DNA of 64,000 nucleotides from Aphanomyces cochlioides. Its lineage: Eukaryota > Oomycota > Saprolegniomycetes > Saprolegniales > Verrucalvaceae. A program made the position numbers and the translations under genes. Location of the stretch: positions 310,001 to 374,000 of the forward strand of contig JAHQRK010000016.1 of the NCBI GenBank assembly GCA_019828595.1, in the 5' to 3' direction. Positions within the stretch are counted from its first letter, which is position 1; every line of letters starts with the position of its first letter. Positions 10,957 through 23,561 of this stretch are shown here, piece after piece. The notes beneath the pieces are model-generated. The model was not told the origin of the DNA and searched no databases. It was given only the letters and a program-made list of their open reading frames with translations.

Positions 10957-13900
10957 ATGGAGTCGGCACAGCGATTGCTGGACTCGATCGCGGACGATCC
11001 TGAAGCCGTCAAAGATTACCTCTTAGCTCTCCACAGCAGCGAGGTACTGACATGTCAGCATTTTCAACCTATGCGTCCTTTTTTGCGTAGATTGCCGATC
11101 TCGTTCATGCGTTGCCGACCGTCCAACACCACCACGACGCAATGGACTTGGTTCAATTTCTCGTCCAGTTGTCATCGCATCGAGATGTCATGATGCAGAT
11201 CTTTCGTTTGATCCTTGGCAAGAAACTGTCCTCTCGATGGGCTACTGAGTTGTGCATGTGCTATATGACGTATACCGATACACTGATGGGATCCCCCGAT
11301 AAGTTGGCCGACGAAGTCCAAACTACTGTGAGTAATGTGCTGGAATTGCTCAACGACGCGCTTCAGCAAGGCCCATCGCACCGAGATGCTACGAATTTTC
11401 AAGCTGTTCTTGATAGTATTCCAACACTGGTTTCACTCGGCCAAACATCGTCAAAAACCTTTGCCAAGGTAAGTTCATAGCGAAACTGCCTTTACTTTGA
11501 CTGAGTAGATATTGGATGCAATTTTAGCACTAAGCTGGTCTGTTAAGTCATTCACCTGCCTCTTGTCGTTCTGCCGAACAATTTCAAGCCAATTACTCCC
11601 ACGGCATCATGAACATCTTCAGGTACTTGCAAAGATATAAAATTCTGGATCTCATCTCATTGGATATAGGACTTACTTTCATCTTACATGCCCAACTTGA
11701 GCTCTCAGACCTCGTATACATTCTGGCATGATTGTTTGCTTGCTTGTTTTGATTTAAGTGGCGATTTGGAGTGGATTCGCCTTTCCAGAACATGCATTCA
11801 ATTGGTCCCATTGACGCTCCACCGCGAAATGGACTTTTTTCTCCAGACTGTAAGCTCCCATGTCGCTTGACTTGTTATTCTAACACATATCCAGCTCTTT
11901 CAACATACACCTAGCTTTATAGAACGTTGGCATCAAACGATCGATCCGACTGAGCTCTCAGCTTGGGATTATACTCTATTCCTACATGCTTTGCATGCCT
12001 CACAGCCACTCTTCAAGCATGTTGTGCGCGATACAATGTACCACAGACTCGCCGTATCGCTCCTGGAAGCCTTCAAGCACTGCTCAACGCTTGATGCCAC
12101 TGTTCGAGGGATGCTGGTGCATGCGAAGCCTTGGAAAGGTCGTGTTTTGCTGGATTTAGCTCGATTATGGCTCGATTCTTCGATTATTTCGGGCCTTGTA
12201 CTCGTAATTTTTCAAGAAGTGGCTGAACTCCGCCAAGAAATTCTCATGTGGATCCTCACTGGCTTTGATGCCTCTTCTGAAGCCCACATCGATGTAAGCG
12301 TACGTCCATGCTCGCTGGAACTTACTATTTATTAGTTATTTGCACAACTCCTGCAAAAACTCACATCAAGTCATGCAAGAGAACTGCAGCCGCATATTCA
12401 TGAGCTGCAAGAGCGTATCACGTACGTATTACTCACATAGTCGGTTGACCAAATATTTCGTAGTCATTCATTTCAATCAGCTCCAACAGTTGCTGCCACA
12501 AGACTTGTCAAAGCTTGCCAACCTCTTGTGTTCTCCACACCGGCTTATTATCATTTCCTAATGGTATTCCTACGAAAACAGCTCGTGTCCCCATCACCTG
12601 GCTTTGCCATCCGTCACTGGTGTTTGATTCTAGCGTCACCTTTATGCACGTCATTGCAAATTGAAGACATTTCCTCGTGTTTGAACGATGCACTCTACCT
12701 TGCGCCGTGTCGTCACATAGTTTTAGCTTACATGGAAACGTTAGAAGACTTGGCACCATTCGAAGCGGCATTGGTGCATTGTTTAGCTGCGCTCGTTGAA
12801 GTCAACGACAAAGAAGTCGTCCTTCACATTGAAAATGTACGATATTTTGTTGCAAAGTTGCTGACTGTCTTGATTTGTAGTTGGATAAGCATAGTGGATT
12901 CATTCTCCATCAAAGCTTGGACTTCTTGATGAATTTATCGCCGACAAGTCGATCTTTGGCTCTGGAAATTCGCAATCAAATATGCCGACTGGTCGGCCGG
13001 TCGCATTGCCGCTCATTTCTGGCTTCGTTTTCAAAAGAGAGTGACCGAGTGGTTGCTACTGCGTTCTATGCCGCGTTGGCTCAGTTTCAGTCCAAAATGA
13101 TGCCACTTCGCTGCGTGCTTTTGACTCAACTGCCTCCTGAAGTCGTTGACACAGCAGTTTCAACCTCCATGCTGTTAGAGTCGATTGACAATTGCTGTAC
13201 GCATTGGACGATTTGGTGCTTTGCCCAACTGGATCGACGGCAATTATCCAGCTTGACGATTGCTCAGACTGAGCTATTAGCACGCCATGCTGTTGAAAAA
13301 TATGTCCATTGGCACAGCACTACGAGTCTCATTGAGCAGGATGCGCATCCGATGGCTGAACTTAAGATTCCGGCGCGTAAGTCTCTTCGACCACATGATT
13401 TATTGACCCAACTCCTTCGACTCTGGAAGCCTCTGCATCTAGCAAACGCGATGACACCTGATTTATGGCATGTTGAGACTTGGAAACCAGTTTCGAAGGC
13501 GTTGCTCCAGCAGCTTGATGGTTTGTTGGAATCTCAAAGCCACGTCGGGCTATGCCAAGCAATTCTGGATTATTTGGGCTATCTCCTGACTGAAGTGGAC
13601 GAGACTCTGAGATCCCGCACTGTTTCACGAGTATATCGGCTTTTCTGTGCCCATGTCGTCTCCTCGACCAAGGTTATTCAAGGATTGCTGGATGTTGCGT
13701 GGCTTGAACCGAGTCGAGAGCTCCATCTCCGCAGGGTTTACACAATCTTGATGGAATCCCAAGGCCAGAATAGTGCAGACGATGACGACGACGACGACGC
13801 TGATTATTCGTTACCAGCACCAACTTTAGCGAGCACTGCAGCTCGACGAGTGGCATATATGAGTGCATTGAAACAAGTTGAAGAAATTATCGCGGCTAAT

Positions 13901-14556
13901 TCTACTGAAGATGGTGAAAATGATGATGAAGATTTACTTAAGTTGCTCTCCGTGGCATGGAACAATGCCAGTTTGAGTTTTCCAAATGCAAGTCGAGCCA
14001 TGGATGCCATGCTTCGACGGGCAAAACTGTCGCTCGCTGCTTTGTCGAGTGAATTTGACGAGGCGTGGCCACAAGTAAACTCTTTTGTTGACATTTGCTT
14101 GAAAGTTGGCTTTGCTTGGAGGCATGAAGCTGCGGTACGAAAGATAGACCACAACAGTCCATCATTCCCTCTAGGTGGCTGATGTGAGCGTTCGCATGCA
14201 GAGATTTCTCCTAGACGTGTCGTCGACGATTACAACGGGATTCAAAAGAGTAAAGCATCTTCTTCCTCTCTGAATTCTAAATTCTCATTCGTAATTTGTA
14301 GCGCACTTGGCCGAAATCTCAAGAAGTCACACTGAAACAATGTGTACAAGCTATTACAAAACATGTTATGCGGCTTTCGTCCATCAAAGGCCAAGCAGCG
14401 GCGTCGACACCGTCAACTCAGTCATTGATTGACCAGCAACCGACGCCGAAGCGAAAGAAACGGCCGTTGCGCAGTCGACACGCCCATATTGACGACTGGC
14501 TGCAGGATGAAAGTGGCGACGACGCCTATGCCGATTTGGAAGATTTCATCGTGTAG
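10957..14556 (+). CDS. FANCI: Fanconi anaemia group I protein (FANCI), ten exons
   Basis: Ten exons join to 1066 residues: 10957-11043, 11091-11468, 11509-11632 trimmed to 11622, 11670-11849, 11895-12293, 12336-12421, 12464-12836, 12881-14134, 14175-14249 and 14302-14556. All nine introns are 40-52 nt, GT..AG, and keep frame. FANCI pairs with FANCD2 in the nuclear clamp that starts interstrand crosslink repair. The helical-repeat protein is recognised from RLVKACQPLV..FLMVFLRKQL (about residues 430-455), which aligns without gaps to the human segment before the ubiquitin site, and from the late pattern TAARRVAYMSALKQVEEII. The basic tail PKRKKRPLRSR (about 1029-1040) resembles a nuclear signal. 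Human FANCI is longer (1328). An Asp run (about 839-846) and an acidic C-terminus are visible. The monoubiquitination lysine seems missing (see findings). Less likely alternative: a FANCD2 paralogue. Confidence 0.72.
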
Positions 14557-14756
14557 TGAAGTTGGATCGCCAATTCCAAGGGCGACAATCGAAGTGTTGA
14601 TGCCTTTGCCATCGTCGTTGCCACCGCTGTCGTTGTCGTTTCATTGTGCAGAGATTTCCGAGATCTCGATCATCATGTTATCTCCTCCTCATCTCAACTG
14701 TTTTCAAAGATTTCCCAATATTTTCATACTCCAATTTACCCTATATCTCAGACAAT

Positions 14757-16187
14757 ATGCCGCAGTTCAAGTGTCCATCGCTGCCAGAAGAACTCGTTCA
14801 TGACTTGACGCTCCTTTCAAATCAATCAACTGACGAATTAGTGAGTATGCTCGACGCTATCTCGAAACTAAGTTTTCTGCTCTAGTTACACAGAGCAACA
14901 CTCTCTAGCCGAACCATGACGTGGCAGCCCCATGTGATAGATCGTACACTTCAAATTTATCAAGGGTTTCAAATCTCTAACGACCGACCAGACGAGGGAG
15001 TTGAAACTTGGATGAGTCGAAGTGTCATGAAAACTTCGTTTGATCAAGTCGCCGCCATGTTGCGCTGCTATTCCAATGAAGCGTGGTCGAGTTTACTGCG
15101 GACGACGCTTCCCGACATCGTCGATGGATCACATCTGTACACGCTGGTGAAATCTCGTCCTCGGGAACCTTACTATCGTTATACTGGCGTTCACTGGGCT
15201 CTGCAGCGTAATCCAACCTACGTTCGACCTTGTGACTGGTGTTTTCTCGAGGTACTTCATCGTGATCATTATCTTTCAAGGCTGACATGAGATGCAACTT
15301 CGTAGAGCCATCAAATGAAGCGCCTTAGTGACGATAAACGAATATGGATTCGCTCCTTCAAGTCCATTTCGCTTCGAGCATGCCCGGAAATGCGTGGAGT
15401 CAATCGAGCGACGTTCCTGTGCGCGGGATTTATCTTTGAAGAGACGAGCGGTCGTGATGGCCTTGTTGTGACGCAATTCTTTCGAGGATATCCGCGCCGT
15501 CCTGTGGATTGGATTGCCGAATTGACAACCTCATCAGTGGTCTTAGCTAAAACATTGCGTCAACCGCAAATTCCAGTGCTGCCCATGCTAGAAGCAAAAC
15601 AAACATTTGGCGACGCGACGTCGTCTTCGTGGCCTTGCTGTCAAAGATGCTCAAAGCAGTTCCTGTTGGCAAAGCGTCGCATTTGTCACTATTGTTTCCT
15701 CGTAACTCCTCGGCTCTCATTCATCATTTTTTACTGAATGCATTAGACGGTGTGCCAAAACTGCTGCCAAGATAGTATTGTCTTTGTGCGAAATCAGAGG
15801 GTAAAGCTTCACGTATGCAATCCATGCCAATGGATTCACCGATTTTCCAACTTTTCTCACTGTGATCCTCGCGATTCGTTCTTGGAGTGTGATGAAATGC
15901 CACGATGTCGCACAAATTCCATAGACAGCAACGGCTCGGACGATACTTTGGTGGCTTGTAATAATTCCAATGCTCCAACGTACCAGCCTCAGGCGTCACT
16001 TGGTCGGTTTCTATCCATGTTTCAATTGGAATTACAGCAGCATGGCGCTCGTGGCAAATTCAGGTCATCCAATTTATCTCGTAAAACACACCTGCAAGTC
16101 GACGAAGAAGTTCTGCCCCAGTACCGTCCAATGTATTTGTTGGACGAATATTGCCATCAAGTCCGATTGAGCAAGATATGTTCTTAA
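14757..16187 (+). CDS. START-FYVE protein, four exons, divergent member
   Basis: Exons 14757-14840, 14886-15251, 15306-15701 and 15747-16187 give 428 residues; introns are 45-54 nt. Residues about 30-235 match the START-like lipid-binding fold of its neighbours (YSNEAWSSLLRTTLPDIVDGSHLYTL, then VHWALQRNP and IRSFKSISLRACPEM). A FYVE-type zinc finger follows at about 260-310 with eight Cys (CCQRC, ICHYC, VCQNC, HVCNPC), split by the last intron. FYVE fingers bind PI3P on endosomes, and the START part suggests lipid or phosphoinositide binding. The basic RHHCR patch is reduced, so PI3P affinity is uncertain. The gene starts 200 bp after FANCI on the same strand and is much more diverged than the two START-FYVE genes downstream. 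Confidence 0.82.
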
Positions 16188-16631
16188 GTTGCAACTTGGA
16201 TTCAACTGTTCATTTCTCCATTTCTTCCTTGCCTCAGTAGTTCCCCTCTAATCCAATTCCTTGTGTCCAGGGCTACCAAGATGCGTCTACATGGCCTGTC
16301 GCTTGTCATAGGGGACGACCCCTCCGCCCGTGCAGCGAATGCCAGTAAGCTCCCTCATGTTAAAATTTCCGCAGGAGGTTCCGATTGCAGTGTTCTGCTA
16401 TAAAACGTTGATTCTGTCCATAAAAATCTCCAAAATACACAGGGAGGCATCGAAGAATTCAGTGAAGTGGGGGAAATATTTTCCCCACGGCCTCCGAGTA
16501 AAATGCAAGTTTCACATTCCAAGGGGGCATGGAGAGTAGTTCACGAGGCCGCAAGAATGAGTGGAAGATATAAATGTAGCTTGTGTTAATTGATTTTAAA
16601 TATTTCCGAGCTTGTTGCGAAATTCTTGTGT
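16188..16631. other. Convergent intergenic spacer
   Basis: A 444-bp spacer between the 3' ends of two converging START-FYVE genes. It is AT-rich towards 16560-16620, as expected of 3' flanks. No coding frame or repeat seen. Confidence 0.5.
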
Positions 16632-18178
16632 TTACATCGAGGCAACTTTGCTGACGTACAAGTATTTCTTGAGATATTCGTCGTCTTGAAAGAGCTCACT
16701 ATCGCGGTTCAAGACAAAGAACGCTGATTCGTCCTCAAGGCTTGAGCAGCCCGTCGAGCGCATTTCGTCGGCAGTGTAGCACCCAGGGGGCGAATGGCGG
16801 TACAAGTCGTTATACAATGGATCGGTTTCATCCAAGAGGTAGATTCGATCGGGGCCGGTCGACGCTTCCGTCGCTGTGCTTTCGCTCTTGGACTCTTGAC
16901 GAGGCGTGAAAAAACCATCGACGTGGAATTTCTCGGCCATGGCGGGTTTGTATGATGGCTTGAATTGCGAATGAATGGCAATATTGTCGGGCAAGAGCGT
17001 ATCGCGACTGCCAACGGCATTGTTTTCTTCCTCTGCGCGAGATAATTCTTCCGCTGATTGCTGTAGCTGGGCCACCCAATCCTCAGGGCTATACTTGGAC
17101 ACGTTGGACGACATGCGTCGTTGAATCGTCGCTAGCGAGCCTCTCGTTTCGCTGACTTTGCCAAAGACACACGGTTCACAGACGCGGAGTTCACCCCACT
17201 GGTTGTTCACTTTGAGTTCGTAAATCTTACTGCAGTGGCGGCACACGACTTCACCGCATTTGCGGCAATTAAGCTTTTTCGACTTGGAGAACGGTTTATC
17301 GCACACAGCGCATTGGTTGCGCGACTCTGGCGGAAGCAATTTATTCTTGGGGAGAAACGTCGCCTTGCTCAAACGATATTTGCGAATAACTGTCTCGACT
17401 TCAGCAATCTTGCGGTACCGCCCGACAATGCTCGAGGCGTAGAACCAGTCGGCCATCTTGCCTTTCACTTCGCCTTTGACGTAGCCTTGGTTGTACTGCG
17501 TGACGGTCAAATAGCCTGGACGGTCGGTTTCTATGTAAATGTAGCCCGATCGAGTGTGCGTTGCTCGTACGTAACCACAATCCGCTTGTAGATCTGGGCA
17601 GCAGGCAATGTTAATCGACTTTTGCGCTCGAATCCACGCGCGGCGGCCGTCAATTTCCGTCTCAAAGTGGCCTTCCACAAAGACGTAATCTCGATTGCGG
17701 ATCAAACCACGGCCAGGGCTTTTCTGGAGGACCCAGTTGATCCCGACAAAGTGGAGGGGTCGCTCTAAGTACGTCGGCTCGACAATGTTGTAAAGCCTTG
17801 CTGCGTCTAGAATGTCGCCAAAAAATTTCTGCGTAAAGAGTTTGTAGTCAGCCGAGGTCTCGGCATAAGTCATCATCTGCACTTCTTCGATCGACGCTTG
17901 GATCTCCGAGATGGCACACCACACGCGTTCGTTCGATGGGCCCCGCGTGTCAAAACCTTCGTACACAAGTAGATTCGGTTCTGTCGTGTGGGATTTCCAC
18001 TTGATCGGTCCACGCTCGACATTGCCATATTGCGCCTACTCCTCCAAGTCAGTTTCAGCGACAATGGGCAAAATCTACATACAAGTTCGCGGGCTGTGCG
18101 CTCTGCCAGGCGCGTATACGCTTCGACTTCGTCCTCACTGAGCGGCGGGCACGTGAAAAAGTCGGCAGGGAGTGCCAT
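16632..18178 (-). CDS. START-FYVE protein, two exons
   Basis: Exon 1 is 18178-18083 and exon 2 is 18035-16632, with a 47-nt intron (GTATGT..GAGTAG on the minus strand); product 499 residues. The N-terminus (MALPADFFTCPPLSEDEVEA) resembles the start of the family. Residues about 35-255 form the START-like domain (EEVQMMTYAETSADYKL, HFVGINWVLQKS, ETDRPGYLTVTQYN). A FYVE-type finger follows at about 273-322 with all eight Cys and the shared core NCRKCGEVVCRHCSKIYEL. The remaining 175 residues are acidic, low-complexity and probably disordered. Expected role: binding to endosomal or other membranes with lipid sensing or transfer. The start at 18178 is preferred over the in-frame ATG at 18247 because an initiator-like element lies between them. 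Confidence 0.88.
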
Positions 18179-18193
18179 GACTCTAATTAATTT

Positions 18194-18201
18194 GAAAGTG
18201 G
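18194..18201 (-). promoter_or_regulatory. Initiator-like element of the START-FYVE gene
   Basis: On the minus strand CCACTTTC followed by AAATTAATT lies 16-23 bases before the ATG. It fits the oomycete initiator pattern (YCAYTYY) with an adjoining A/T-rich flank. It argues for a very short leader and against the upstream ATG. Confidence 0.5.
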
Positions 18202-21200
18202 GATCCTGAGTCAACGACAACTTGCGACGAATGTCATCTCCATCCAAGAATTAATTTTTATCTTGGAAATTATATTCTTTTGTCATATTTGCTATAATTC
18301 CCAAAGTGCAATGTGCACTTTCAAATATGACTAACACTGTAAAACATGAATCATGTCCTTGAAAAGCATATTTGTAAAGTTTACGGTACACTGTCCCCTC
18401 CTGCGAGAGGGCTTGGAGTTCGACCTGCTAGAACTGAACGATTCTACAATTCCGCGGCCTTTTGGCCGCGTGCCATCCAACTCAGACGTGAAGATTCGAT
18501 CGGCTCTGTCACTTTCTTGAACGAATCATGGAAATGACTCCGGACCTCTTTGGTCAACAAGCAGCTCACACTCGAAACTATGATTTCCGATTGGGTAGAC
18601 GAGCTCTCAAGCCCTTGAGAGCCTTGAGATCTCGTGATGTGAATGCATTACCAATGTTGATAAGCGTGGCGGGAATACCAAAGAATAACTTTCTGACGAC
18701 AAGCAACGAACAGGAAGCTCCTCGCATGGATTGCGTGGGTCTTATTCTCTGTTTTCTATGAGACTACATGGGTTGTGGGCCTTGTGATGGCATGAAAAGA
18801 AGCGAGAAACGAGCGAGCCAGTGCAGAAAACTGTCGTGCATCGAGTGTGGAGATCCAAAATGTTCATTGTGGAGCGGCAAACATGACGAGACAGGGGCAT
18901 GAGGCCAGATGGAATCTTCTTGAGATGCATTATACTTGATTAAAATATTGCCATGAATCTTAATCTGATGACGGGTGAGACATCATTGTTTGAGATGTGC
19001 GACTCGATCCAAAGCCAAGGGCGGGCTTCGTCCCAAACAATTCGAACGTGCCGATCCTCTTCCAAAGCTCGGGAGCTGAGCCAGAAGGCTTGGGGAAATG
19101 GGGTTTGTCGCGCAGAAGACGCCAAACTGATATATGGTCCGTCTTTCAGAACAACAAGAGCAATGAGACGAGTGTTCGGCCTGGTCTCTGAATTATCTGT
19201 GCAGTCGAGTTGTGGCCAACCACATGGCGATTTTGGAGCTCTTAAGAGGCAACTATCCATAGCATCCTATCTATGTCCACTTTCTTTGATTGCGTGGTGG
19301 TCGCATTCGATCAAAAGCAGATAGAATGCGCTCGCCATGGCATTGAAATGAGGAAGCGAATCCCACTCCATGACACGTTTTGGGCTTGTATCCGCGCAAC
19401 GACTGACCTTGTCGAACTTGATGCCTGGAGCCTCCATGTAGTGTCCATTCGCGATGTTTGATTCTCCACGGATCCTCGCAAGAGACATAGTGTATTGCAG
19501 TCGGCTTGGTTGGCCATCATAATCTCGCCCCCCCCATTGGCAAAGCTCCAGAGCAACATATCGCGCAATGCTGGTGGTTTCTCTAGGGAAAGCAGGTTGG
19601 CTTTGCACTTCTTCTCGACATTCAGGTCGTATACGATTCAAACCCAAAAGAGGAACATTCAGGAAGATTCAATACGAGTATAAGGCAGATCCCCCGAATG
19701 TTTTCAAGTGACTCGCCCTTAGAACGCCTTGGCGTGATCAAGTGCTCACGTTGACATTTTCAAAAGCCCCCCCCGCATGTGTTGACACGACAGCCCCAAT
19801 AGAACGCGTCAAGGTAACAAATGGATAAGAGAACACCATAGAGTCAGCAGACTGCCAGGTCCGCTGCTTCGAAAAATAGAACGTCAAGAGTGGTCATGGC
19901 CTAGGTTACGGGATATGCAGTCGATAACATACAGGGAGCCCACATTTACATACAACGGACAAGGGAGAATCGCTCAAGTAGGGTGAGTACTATGGTTTGA
20001 AACGCGTTGAAACATGTATTTCCCCTTCGGTAATTTGACCTCTTGGTTGACGAGGTCTTCCACAAAACCCATAGACCGATCGTGAACAGATTGTAATCCA
20101 AAGGTGATGTGGCCGATCACGTCTACTTTGGCAGTGATAGTATACGATGACACGTAGACTGTTTTTCCCGTTGGGAATTAATCCCCCCCCACGTCGTTGC
20201 CCCTTAGGGGGCATCGTCGTCGTGCTCAATATTCAACCAGGGGCGTAATCCAACTTGCCGTCGGTACTTTTCTCCATCGGCATTACATCTTGAAGCGAAC
20301 AATAATACGATTCTACCTTTGTGCTTCACTTGGTGAAAATTGTTGGACGACTCGGGCATCATGTCGTTTTCCTCGTCTTGATCTCTCTATTACCTCGACG
20401 ATGCAAGTAATCTCGCGAGGTCGTTCCTCGCCATACGATATTCCATCGCCAGCTGCTCCAAGTGCACCTACTCAGTGTCGGAAGCACTTGCATACTTCGT
20501 CCTGTATCGTCCAAGAAAATCATGTCGTCTTGCGCACGCGGCGCTGTCATGGTTTCGCGCTCTCAATGCACATCTGGACCTTCTTTAGCCTCGTCGTCTC
20601 CACCGAAATCATCCTGATTCACAGTCAAGCTCACGTGGCTCTGACTTACGGTATTCTCACCACAATCACATAGGATTCAAACAAATCTACACTACTGTAC
20701 GCTATCTTACTGTACTCCTCTATATAATTGCCGAGTTATTCCTTGAAATTACCACGACAAACTACCACCACTGTGGTCCTCTCTCTCCTTGCTAATTCCT
20801 CTTCAATTGATCTTCGTTGAGCTTGTCAAAGGCCATGCTATCTCTCGTCCTCTATAGCATCCTATAACTTATAGTGTGCATCTATATGTGCTGTCATCTC
20901 TTTCATGTCAACTTTGTACTTGTGACAACCGACTACCGCGTAACTTGCTACTTTTGAATCTACTGTCGGGTAGAAACAATCTAGGTCGCTCCGTTGTAGC
21001 GTCCACTGGTGTGCTCCTGCTGCTCTACTGCTGCTGCCTTCAGTTGACAAGTTGCGTTGCCGATTGCCTGTGAGTTCGATAGGAGAAGCAAATGCCAAGA
21101 TGATTTGCAAGGCTGTCTTTGCATGAATTGCCAACGTTTCTACATCTGATCGCCACTGCGACGTGCGCCTCTCCGCCTCTTCCAACGACCACTATCGCCC

Positions 21201-21348
21201 CAACCGGCTGGAACATCTCAAGCTCGACGGCAACCAATTGGTTGGCGTCGGGTGTCGCTGGTCTGGAAAATGAATCTTGGCCACAGCTGGTGCGCTGGGC
21301 TACAGCTCGTGACACATTGCATTTCCAAAGTCCACAGGTCGGGTGGCC
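18202..21348. other. 3.1-kb intergenic region, no supported gene
   Basis: Divergent promoter side of two START-FYVE genes, but far longer than other spacers. Frames of up to 158 codons (20197-20673) occur without any recognisable motif, paralogue or splice-linked continuation. Runs of C (for example near 19765 and 20183) suggest decayed repeat DNA. Nothing can be named. Confidence 0.45.
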
Positions 21349-22575
21349 ATGTTTCCAAGCCCGCCATTGACACACCATGACAAGCAGACGTTCATCCAGC
21401 TCGCAGAGCAAACGGCGCGGGAAGTCGCCAAGTGCTCCAACCTTGAGAACGGACCGATCAACTGGAAGCAGCGCGTGAGCGAAGACAACCTCGTCGTCTA
21501 TGAAGGATTGGACGCGGCGGTCGACCGCGTCTCGTGCGCCAAGTCGGACCTCCAAGCCACGATCGAAGAAGTTCAAATGATGACATTTGCCGAGTCGTCC
21601 GAGGACTACAAGTTGCAAGCTCAGATGTTCAACACAGGCGTGATCGATGCCGCAAGATTGTACAACCTCGTCCTTCCGACCGACAAGGCGCCGCTCGAGT
21701 TCGTCGGCATCAACTGGATGCTGCAGAAAGGACCGTCGAAAGGCTTGAGGAACCAACGACCGCGCGACTGGTGCTTCATCGAAGGCCACTTTGAAATCAA
21801 AGTCGATGGTCGCCGCGGCTGGATCCGCGTCTTCAAGTCGATCCACTTGGCATCTTGTCCAGACCTCAAAGCAGACAGCGGCTACGTCCGCGGCCACTAC
21901 GTCCGTGCTGGTATCCTCTTTGTCGAGACCGACCGGCCAGGACTTCTCCAAGTCACACAGTACAACCACGAGATGGCCCAGGGCGACAGCAAGCCCAAGA
22001 TGTTCGACTTCCTCTCAAGCTCGAGCGGGGCGTCCAAGTACCGCAAGATCCGCGACTTTGAAGCCGCGATCCTCAAGTACAGACTCACAAAGGCGACGTT
22101 CCTGCCCAAAAGCATGCTTGTCGACGGCGCGAGTCGAACGTACTGCCTCGTTTGCATCAAACCATTCGCCAAGGAGAAGAAGCTCAACTGCCGCAAGTGC
22201 GGCGAAGTCGTCTGTCGCCACTGCAGCAAGATCTACGAGCTCAAAGTGAACAACCAGTGGGGCGAAATCCGCGTCTGCGACCCTTGCGTGTGGGGCGGCC
22301 AGCCTCGGATCAAGTCGCAGCACGAGTCCAAAGACAGTCTGCGGGAAGACATGTCGTCGACGTGGGATTCCGACGACGACCAATCCCCGGACGTTCCCAT
22401 CCTCGAGTCGGCCAAGGACGATCTGCGCTCGACCTTCAGTGAAATCATGACCGACTCGATGCGGACACGAGCGTACAAACCGGCGATGGCGGCCAAATTT
22501 GACGTCCAAGTCTTTTTTTCAGCAGTCGAGACGTCGACGCCACTCGCGCCACCGAGACCGCGCAACCTAATGTGA
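21349..22575 (+). CDS. START-FYVE protein, single exon
   Basis: An uninterrupted 408-residue frame starting at the ATG at 21349 (MFPSPPLTHHDKQTF). START-like domain at about residues 20-250 with the same landmarks as the minus-strand neighbour (EEVQMMTFAESSEDYKL, EFVGINWMLQKGPSKG, FVETDRPGLLQVTQYN). FYVE-type finger at about 265-313: CLVCIKPF, NCRKCGEVVCRHCSKIYEL, RVCDPC. The stretch from NCRKCG to VNNQWGE is identical in the two proteins although flanks differ. The tail is acidic (SDDDQSPDVP). It lacks the intron found at the equivalent point (TARE) of the minus-strand copy, so it may derive from a processed copy or intron loss. Likely role as for its paralogue. Confidence 0.88.
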   Translation: MFPSPPLTHHDKQTFIQLAEQTAREVAKCSNLENGPINWKQRVSEDNLVVYEGLDAAVDRVSCAKSDLQATIEEVQMMTFAESSEDYKLQAQMFNTGVIDAARLYNLVLPTDKAPLEFVGINWMLQKGPSKGLRNQRPRDWCFIEGHFEIKVDGRRGWIRVFKSIHLASCPDLKADSGYVRGHYVRAGILFVETDRPGLLQVTQYNHEMAQGDSKPKMFDFLSSSSGASKYRKIRDFEAAILKYRLTKATFLPKSMLVDGASRTYCLVCIKPFAKEKKLNCRKCGEVVCRHCSKIYELKVNNQWGEIRVCDPCVWGGQPRIKSQHESKDSLREDMSSTWDSDDDQSPDVPILESAKDDLRSTFSEIMTDSMRTRAYKPAMAAKFDVQVFFSAVETSTPLAPPRPRNLM

Positions 22576-23561
22576 GTGTAGCTATTTAATCAATGTCATC
22601 GTGTCGTTTTGATCGTTTCCGTCGGCTCTCCAATGGCTTTCCCACCACCTCTGACAAGGTACACGACGTCGTAGAGCTCGCGCGGTGACGGGGCTAACAG
22701 GGGGACAGTTGTGTCTGCTATGGGGGGAGCACCCAGGGGAGAATCGACCTGGCCAGTGCGTTGGATCGTCGTGGAGCGCCGACCACGGAGTGACGACATG
22801 ATGAATGGCAATTGATCTGGTCGGGCGGTATAGGCGCAATTCAAAGACCTATCAACATATTGACCTCGAAATATTTGGCATTGTTGAACCGTCCAACTGT
22901 GTGTCGGTTGTCAATTCTTCGTCCAGTGGAGCTTTCGTTGTAGCCACAAGCAAGCTTGGATGTACCGCCAAGCAAGAGGGAAGCTCGAGTTTGCTAGTTC
23001 GACGGCGGCAGCAATGCCAGTTGGACAACTTGAATGTGATGGTTGAAATACCTCGAAGACGCCAAGGGGGAATTGCCACAAGGTTGACGAAGGCATGACG
23101 ATCGTTCGGTGGCCACCAGCTGAGAGAAAGCAGTGGGTAGAACACTTGAGTGAATTTTATCGAGAGGACCGAGTTCTACCGACGTCGGACGGTGTACAAT
23201 GTGTCCACCGTCAGTGAGAAACCACAAGGTTGTCTCTACCGCACCATGCTCGCCAAAGTTGTCCTTGCTGAGCTCGCGTTGGAGATCTTGTGATACCTCC
23301 CCCGCTTTCCAAGCAGCTCACGGCTGTCCTGCAGCTCACGGCTGCTGGATGCAACAACCATGCTTGGGCCACGCTGTGTGTGTGGGGGCAAGACTCTTGT
23401 TTCGTCCCAGTGACGATAGCTCTACCGCATCATATGCCGCCCTCTCTCACCTTTAGCCCCCACGAGGAATATAAGGTCATCACATGGCATCCACCGCTTG
23501 TACTGTCGCGGCCATCCACGTGAAATATCAATTTGAAACTTGCAAAGCTTGAACACGGACG
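22576..23561. other. Spacer before the BT1 cluster
   Basis: Nearly 1 kb with no recognisable protein frame. It separates the START-FYVE group from the BT1 group. Just before the BT1 start the sequence is ATCAATTTGAAACTTGC, which partly resembles an initiator with its flank but does not fit well enough to call. Confidence 0.45.

Noticed and set aside
13778..13800. GAC repeat within the FANCI exon considered as a microsatellite insertion
   Set aside because: It stays in frame within an acidic loop, and acidic runs are common in loops of this family; treated as part of the protein.
20197..20673. A 158-codon frame in the 18-21 kb spacer
   Set aside because: No domain, paralogue or initiator; composition is like that of neighbouring non-coding DNA.
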